Source of the DNA: Ancylostoma caninum
Taxonomy: Eukaryota; Nematoda; Chromadorea; Rhabditida; Ancylostomatidae
Length of the DNA stretch: 64,000 bases
Assembly (NCBI GenBank): GCA_037903475.1
Contig: JBAJFG010000024.1
Span: forward strand, 806,001-870,000
Direction of reading: 5' to 3'
The position numbers and the translations under genes are program-made. The notes beneath the pieces were generated by a model that saw only the letters and a program-made list of their open reading frames with translations, was not told the DNA's origin and did not search any database. Position 1 is the first letter of the stretch; each line of letters begins with the position of its first letter. This document shows, piece after piece, positions 60,201 through 64,000 of this stretch.

Positions 60201-63200
60201 TTCCATTATATTTTCTCTATATTTTCATTTATTTATATTCACGTCTGCGCAGCCGTAGTAAAGCAGAAAGTGCATAAAAGAAAGGTATATTTAGTGCAAC
60301 TGTCTCACTTGTACAGGTAATCCAGATCGATACATCGAGCATCTGGTGAGCACTCATTCAACTCAGGCTTTTCACATTCGTTCACTCCCACATAGGACAG
60401 GCATTGGCGTCCAGGATGAGCAGGGTTGAGATCTCGGTAACCGGATGGGCATGCACACCTGGGATGCACTCAGTTACTTGTAACGAAGGGAAGATGAATC
60501 CAGGAAGGAAGAGGTGAAGAGTAACTGCTTTTGTGAGAATGAGACTATCCAGATGGGAAAAGACCATGAATTAACGCAATTAACTCTCCAAGTACTCACG
60601 AATATCCCTTTCCAACAGGTGTGCAGATGGCATTTGCATGGCAGTCGCTCGAGTAGCAAGATGAGAATGGATTAGCCTGGTCAGATGAGATGAACAATTT
60701 GGATGTGCCGACCTGGAAACAACTATAGTCGGTTGTGGAGTCAGCAGATCTAAGAAATCCATAAAAAGGCGTGGAAAGTCCCAAAGAGAACCAAAGAATC
60801 GTACATCTTCAAAGATAGAGCTGTACAAGGGAATAACAAACCTCGTAGTTGTTCTTCTTTGAAATGTACTCAATGAGATCTGTGAAAACAGTGGATGGCT
60901 CGCCAACAGATCCACGCACGAAATGCGAGGTGAAATTGTAAAGGATTCCATGGATCCATGACTGAAAGCGAGAATTTTTTGAACGAAAAAATTTTTGGGA
61001 ATCAGTGTCTTGTCATAAGTCATGAATGTGACATATGTAGATCTACATGAAAGTTTTTCTTAAAAATTAAAAAAAATCCTAAAAGAATGGAAAATCGGAC
61101 GCTCTACGGTCTAAGGTAGCCGTTATAGTCCTCGAGGCACCTTGCGTATAGCACCTTGCGTCGCCGTCGCCGGCGACGGCGGCCGCCAATGTTGGCAGCC
61201 CTCACAATCGATACGCACTGGCGCCGCAGTCGCCAACATTGGCGGCCGCCGATCGTCAATGTTGGCGACCAATCGAGACGCACCGACGTCACAGTCTCCG
61301 GTGACGGCGACGCAAGGTGCTACAGTCCTCGAGGACTATAGCGGCAGTGTAAGCAAATGCAGTTACCGCATTCCGTGACGACGGCTCTTCGATGTCGTTT
61401 ACTTCTGCTGTGACGAAACCGCTTTTCAGTGGCGTTTTGTCGTAGCTCTCAGAAACTCCCATTTCGAACCTGAAATTGTGGTTTTTGGGCCGCTATTAGC
61501 CCGAGAATCAGCTGCACAGTCAATCCCTTTATTACAAGTTTCCAGCGAAACAGCCAATCTAGAGTAGGGCTGATGAGAGTGCGTTTTCTGCGGCCTCGAG
61601 GAGCACGCGGCGCGACCGCACCACTTGCGCTAGAATCCTCTCCACACCTTGTGGTTTTCTTAATAGCTAACATCAAATATGATGGAAAACTATCAAGAAA
61701 CCGTGATTCGCCACTACAGCGTCGATTCCTGTGTGAGCGGTGCGGCCGCGCCGCGTACCGGTCGGTTCATCCTTCGGCCATTCGTAGGGCCTGTCAGCAC
61801 CGCCCACTCCAAGTATAATGCTCCACCCAGGAAAATGCACCGCCTCGACGCTCATTATAATTATTTCATTCGAATCCAAAAACTTCTGCTATAATCCACG
61901 TGGGGTGCAGAATCCTGTGCCGCCATCGATAGTGACATCTATTTCGATACATATCGATTTTCAGCGGATGGCTGGCGTAGCTGCTGCGTAAGCCATCGAA
62001 AATCGATACGCATCAATATCGATATTGTTTGGCTACTAGCGAACAATTATGCTAAGTGACTCACCTCTCCACTAGGTCCTTGTGTTCATCATTTCTAGGA
62101 TTCGCAATATCGGGAGTGAACTTAATCACTTTAGTTCCGTCTTTAATCACATACAACGGCAGGTTGAACGACTCCACCTAAATAGGCGCCCTTTTCTCGC
62201 TGAAATCCTAGAAATATGTACAATAAGCAAAAATTACGAACCACTCGGCACGGGCTCTTGGCGTCCTTTCGTTTCTGTCCCTTGGGGCATCCACAGAGTT
62301 TTCCCGCGATACACTCCTCTCCAAGTGCCTCATTACAGAACGACGTTCCACATGATGTACCGTAAACTTGCTCTTCAACCCTGGAACGTATAATATGCAT
62401 TTTGTGTAGGATTACGGTAAAGCGGGTCTCACGCTCACTTGCAAGGATCCAGCAGTGTAAAGTCGTCGGCAACTTTCAGCTTATCAATACGTCCTCCGGC
62501 TGCATTGACCTAGAAATGTGCTAGTTCTTCCAGTTTTTTTCACAAGGAAGGTCAATCTTGGAAGCGAGTTTCTGTTTGCTAGGTAGATGCTTTCCAACAG
62601 CGTGACTCTCCCTATTAGCGAGAAAAAAGTCTTGGTTGAGAAGCTAAGACAAAGATAAGGCTAAAGGTAGGAGATGCACCACGAGAATAGGGAACAGCAG
62701 ATCTTCATAATCAGGCTACAACAGGCTTATTTTACCAGAAAGGCAAAAGTAGCCCCTATTTCAACTTTCAGCGGAACTGTGTGAAGTGCACTCACTCGTG
62801 CCACGAACTGCTTGAAGAGCTTGCATTTATCCACCTCCTCCGGACCGGACAGCTTCACGGAACCATTGATGAGAAGTCCACGATCCCAGGTGCTGAAATG
62901 AACATGTACAATATATAACTTCCTTAAATTACTAGAAATGGTTATGGTGTTTGTCAATTGTGCAGTTACATAGATGTGAGCAGGGCTGGTATGCGTAATT
63001 GAGGTTACCCAGTGTAAAAAAGGCACTTCAAGGAGGTGAATTTGAGAACTCGTTAAAGTGTTTACCCTGGATAATCTTAATTACCAGTCAGATACCACAA
63101 CACCATGAAATGCGCTTGTGATCGCAGTTTCTGTCTCAGAGAACCCCAATTTATCTGAGCCATAGCACCGAGGAATTTAACCTTCATCTTCATCTACCAG

Positions 63201-63977
63201 CCCTACAGCTTATTGACGGACGCAAGGGGGTGGGGAGGGGTGGTGAGGGGGCGAGTGCCCCTCTTCCAAGAATGGGTCGCCGGATCTTAGAAACTACTTT
63301 ACAAAATAGATGAAAATATTGTACAAGCATAATTATTCTGATCTGTTGCTCGACGGAGCGACGGAGTTGCCACATTCTTCCCACACCTCCTCCCGTGGCT
63401 AGCAACTCCTGCAACCGGCACTGCTACAACTATATAGTTATTGCTGCGCTAACAGCGGAGAATACGAAATATTTGACATAATCTGATAGCACAATAAAAG
63501 CACTATGTTGCAGCAGAAACACGAAAAACAGCCAAAATTTAAGCAGTTTGGTGAAGATCTGGTGCAAAATATGCAGGTAAAAATGATTTTGTTCCCAATG
63601 ATATAAAAGCGATGCAAACGCTGCAAGGAAATGGATCCTACCTGTTTTCCACCTTTGGATTTGTGATGAAGTTAACGTCGGTGGTAACGTAACGTGGTGC
63701 AACATCGGTATGGCTGAATACATCACCAAGACCCTGAAAATCAGGAGAATTTTTCTGGAATAACATGAACAACAGGAAAATTGAGGAGCAAGATGCTGTT
63801 CTAGCGCAAGAAATACAGCAGATATTTTTTAGTTTTTATCCAGTTTCTAGAGAGGCTACCCACCTTGACAGCCGTATCAACGATCTGTACATGTTCACGG
63901 CTGTTTGGCCTACTGTAATCAGTGGAATACTGTAGTGGTTCTCCATCGAAATCGATTACTCTGACGACAATGGGAAC
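57232..63977 (-). CDS. mup-4: MUP-4-like transmembrane attachment protein, 3' part
   Basis: Nineteen exons join in phase to 775 aa and run off the right edge: 63977-63864, 63733-63642, 62892-62796, 62509-62439, 62380-62242, 62177-62065, 61469-61367, 60961-60842, 60712-60600, 60458-60309, 60134-60002, 59894-59835, 59175-59045, 58992-58842, 58787-58687, 58540-58423, 58367-58185, 58124-57969, 57414-57232. In the fragment: SEA domain 1 (~1-124), EGF (~125-171), SEA domain 2 (~172-283), further EGF modules (~300-529, including a calcium-binding DVNECALGLHNC motif), TM segment (~536-558), and a 217-aa cytoplasmic tail ending EEVNYF. C. elegans MUP-4 has EGF repeats, a vWFA domain, two SEA domains and an intermediate-filament-linked tail, and anchors epidermis to muscle and cuticle at fibrous organelles. 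The close paralogue MUA-3 is the main alternative. Confidence 0.85.
57461..57927. mobile_element. TTA-flanked MITE in the last mup-4 intron
   Basis: The ends CATATTGCGGAC and, inverted, CAGATTGCGGAC are flanked by TTA on both sides (57458-57460 and 57928-57930). A 3-bp TTA duplication fits the PIF/Harbinger superfamily. The broken duplicate at 49.5-50.5 kb lacks this 467-bp unit and has a single TTA at the matching place, so the insertion came after the duplication or never affected that copy. Inside are three copies of a near-palindrome, GTGATGCACCATGTGCATCA-like, at 57532-57551, 57847-57867 and 57892-57912. No coding capacity. Confidence 0.85.
59402..59492. mobile_element. Long near-perfect hairpin in a mup-4 intron
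   Basis: GCTAGCTCAGAGAGGGCCGA at 59402 onward pairs with the complement ending at 59492 over about 44 base pairs with few mismatches and a two- to three-base loop. It lies between mup-4 exons 59894-59835 and 59175-59045. A partial copy at 49013-49075 shows it is a repeat, so a tiny MITE is likelier than a microRNA. Confidence 0.75.
61119..61345. mobile_element. GC-rich inverted-repeat element in a mup-4 intron
   Basis: The left end GCCGTTATAGTCCTCGAGG and the right end CCTCGAGGACTATAGCGGC are inverted copies. The inner ACCTTGCGTCGCCGTC sequences also pair. The centre contains repeated GCCAATGTTGGC palindromes in both orientations. It is much richer in GC than the flanks, 22 bases from the exon at 61367, and noncoding. 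Confidence 0.75.
61900..62035. repeat. ATCGAT-rich inverted repeat in a mup-4 intron
   Basis: TATCGATTTTCAGCGGATGG and the later GCCATCGAAAATCGATACGC form an imperfect hairpin. CGATACATATCGATT- and CAATATCGATATTG-like motifs recur around it. Probably a small MITE; the boundaries are uncertain. Confidence 0.5.
62982..63090. mobile_element. MITE of the TTACCC family, copy 4
   Basis: The left end GGGCTGGTATGCGTAATTGA then GGTTACCCAGTG and the right end TTTACCCTGGATAATCTTAA then TTACCAG are inverted relatives of the other copies, somewhat diverged. It lies in the mup-4 intron between exons 63733-63642 and 62892-62796. Confidence 0.65.
63212..63320. mobile_element. Fragment related to the 22.7-kb hAT-like element
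   Basis: GACGGACGCAAGGGGGTGGG, followed after the G/C-rich part by AAGAATGGGTCGCCGGAT, then AAACTACTTTACAAAATAGA. This parallels the complement of the right part of the 22677-22954 element, in the same order. The exact TIR is not preserved on this side (TTATTGACGGACGCA). A right end near 63413 (CTGCAACCGGCACTG) is possible. It sits in the same mup-4 intron as TTACCC copy 4. Confidence 0.6.
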
Positions 63978-64000
63978 CTGTAACTCGCTTTTTATGTTTC

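Noticed and set aside
1..64000. CRISPR arrays, bacterial operons, rRNA genes
   Set aside because: None seen. The sequence is eukaryotic, with introns throughout, and no regularly spaced repeats or rRNA motifs occur.

Overview
The window looks like nuclear DNA of a clade V nematode, probably a strongylid parasite of the hookworm type. Evidence: splice acceptors are of the TTTCAG/TTTTCAG type; the U1 snRNA genes have the nematode form as I recall it from Caenorhabditis; the two large genes are recognisable orthologues of C. elegans msi-1 and mup-4; introns are very large (one is 17.3 kb); short inverted-repeat elements are abundant. The species call is inference. Most long open frames here are chance frames in intron or repeat DNA, so genes were built from exon homology, splice signals and phase.

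Layout. 1-6445: no gene recognised, probably promoter or 5' intron of the next gene. 6446-34898 (+): a Musashi-family RNA-binding protein (msi-1) in 11 exons, 352 aa, two RRMs, with GC-rich islands inside its giant intron 5. 34899-43450: probable 3' UTR or alternative 3' sequence of msi-1, then repeats and a weakly supported minus-strand exon chain (39.7-41.2 kb). 43450-45530: a large inverted repeat whose arms carry two divergent, sequence-identical U1 snRNA genes. 48.6-49.1 kb: a decayed mariner transposon. 49.5-50.5 kb: a broken duplicate of the 3' end of mup-4. 52493-54510 (-): a complete four-exon gene for a secreted TIMP-like inhibitor, 149 aa, with the six-cysteine netrin-like pattern. 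57232-63977 (-): the last 19 exons (775 aa) of a MUP-4-like transmembrane protein with SEA and EGF domains; its 5' part lies beyond the right edge.

The genes do not form an operon: msi-1 and mup-4 converge, with the TIMP-like gene and the U1 pair between them. Functions are independent: neuronal/post-transcriptional RNA binding (msi-1), spliceosomal 5' splice-site recognition (U1), extracellular protease control (TIMP-like) and epidermis-muscle attachment (mup-4).

Mobile DNA is the other theme. At least five inverted-repeat families are present, including a hAT-like element with a perfect 8-bp target duplication (22.7 kb), a TTA-flanked element inside a mup-4 intron whose empty site survives in the broken duplicate, a TA-flanked mariner-type MITE, and a dispersed family with TTACCC-containing ends present four times.
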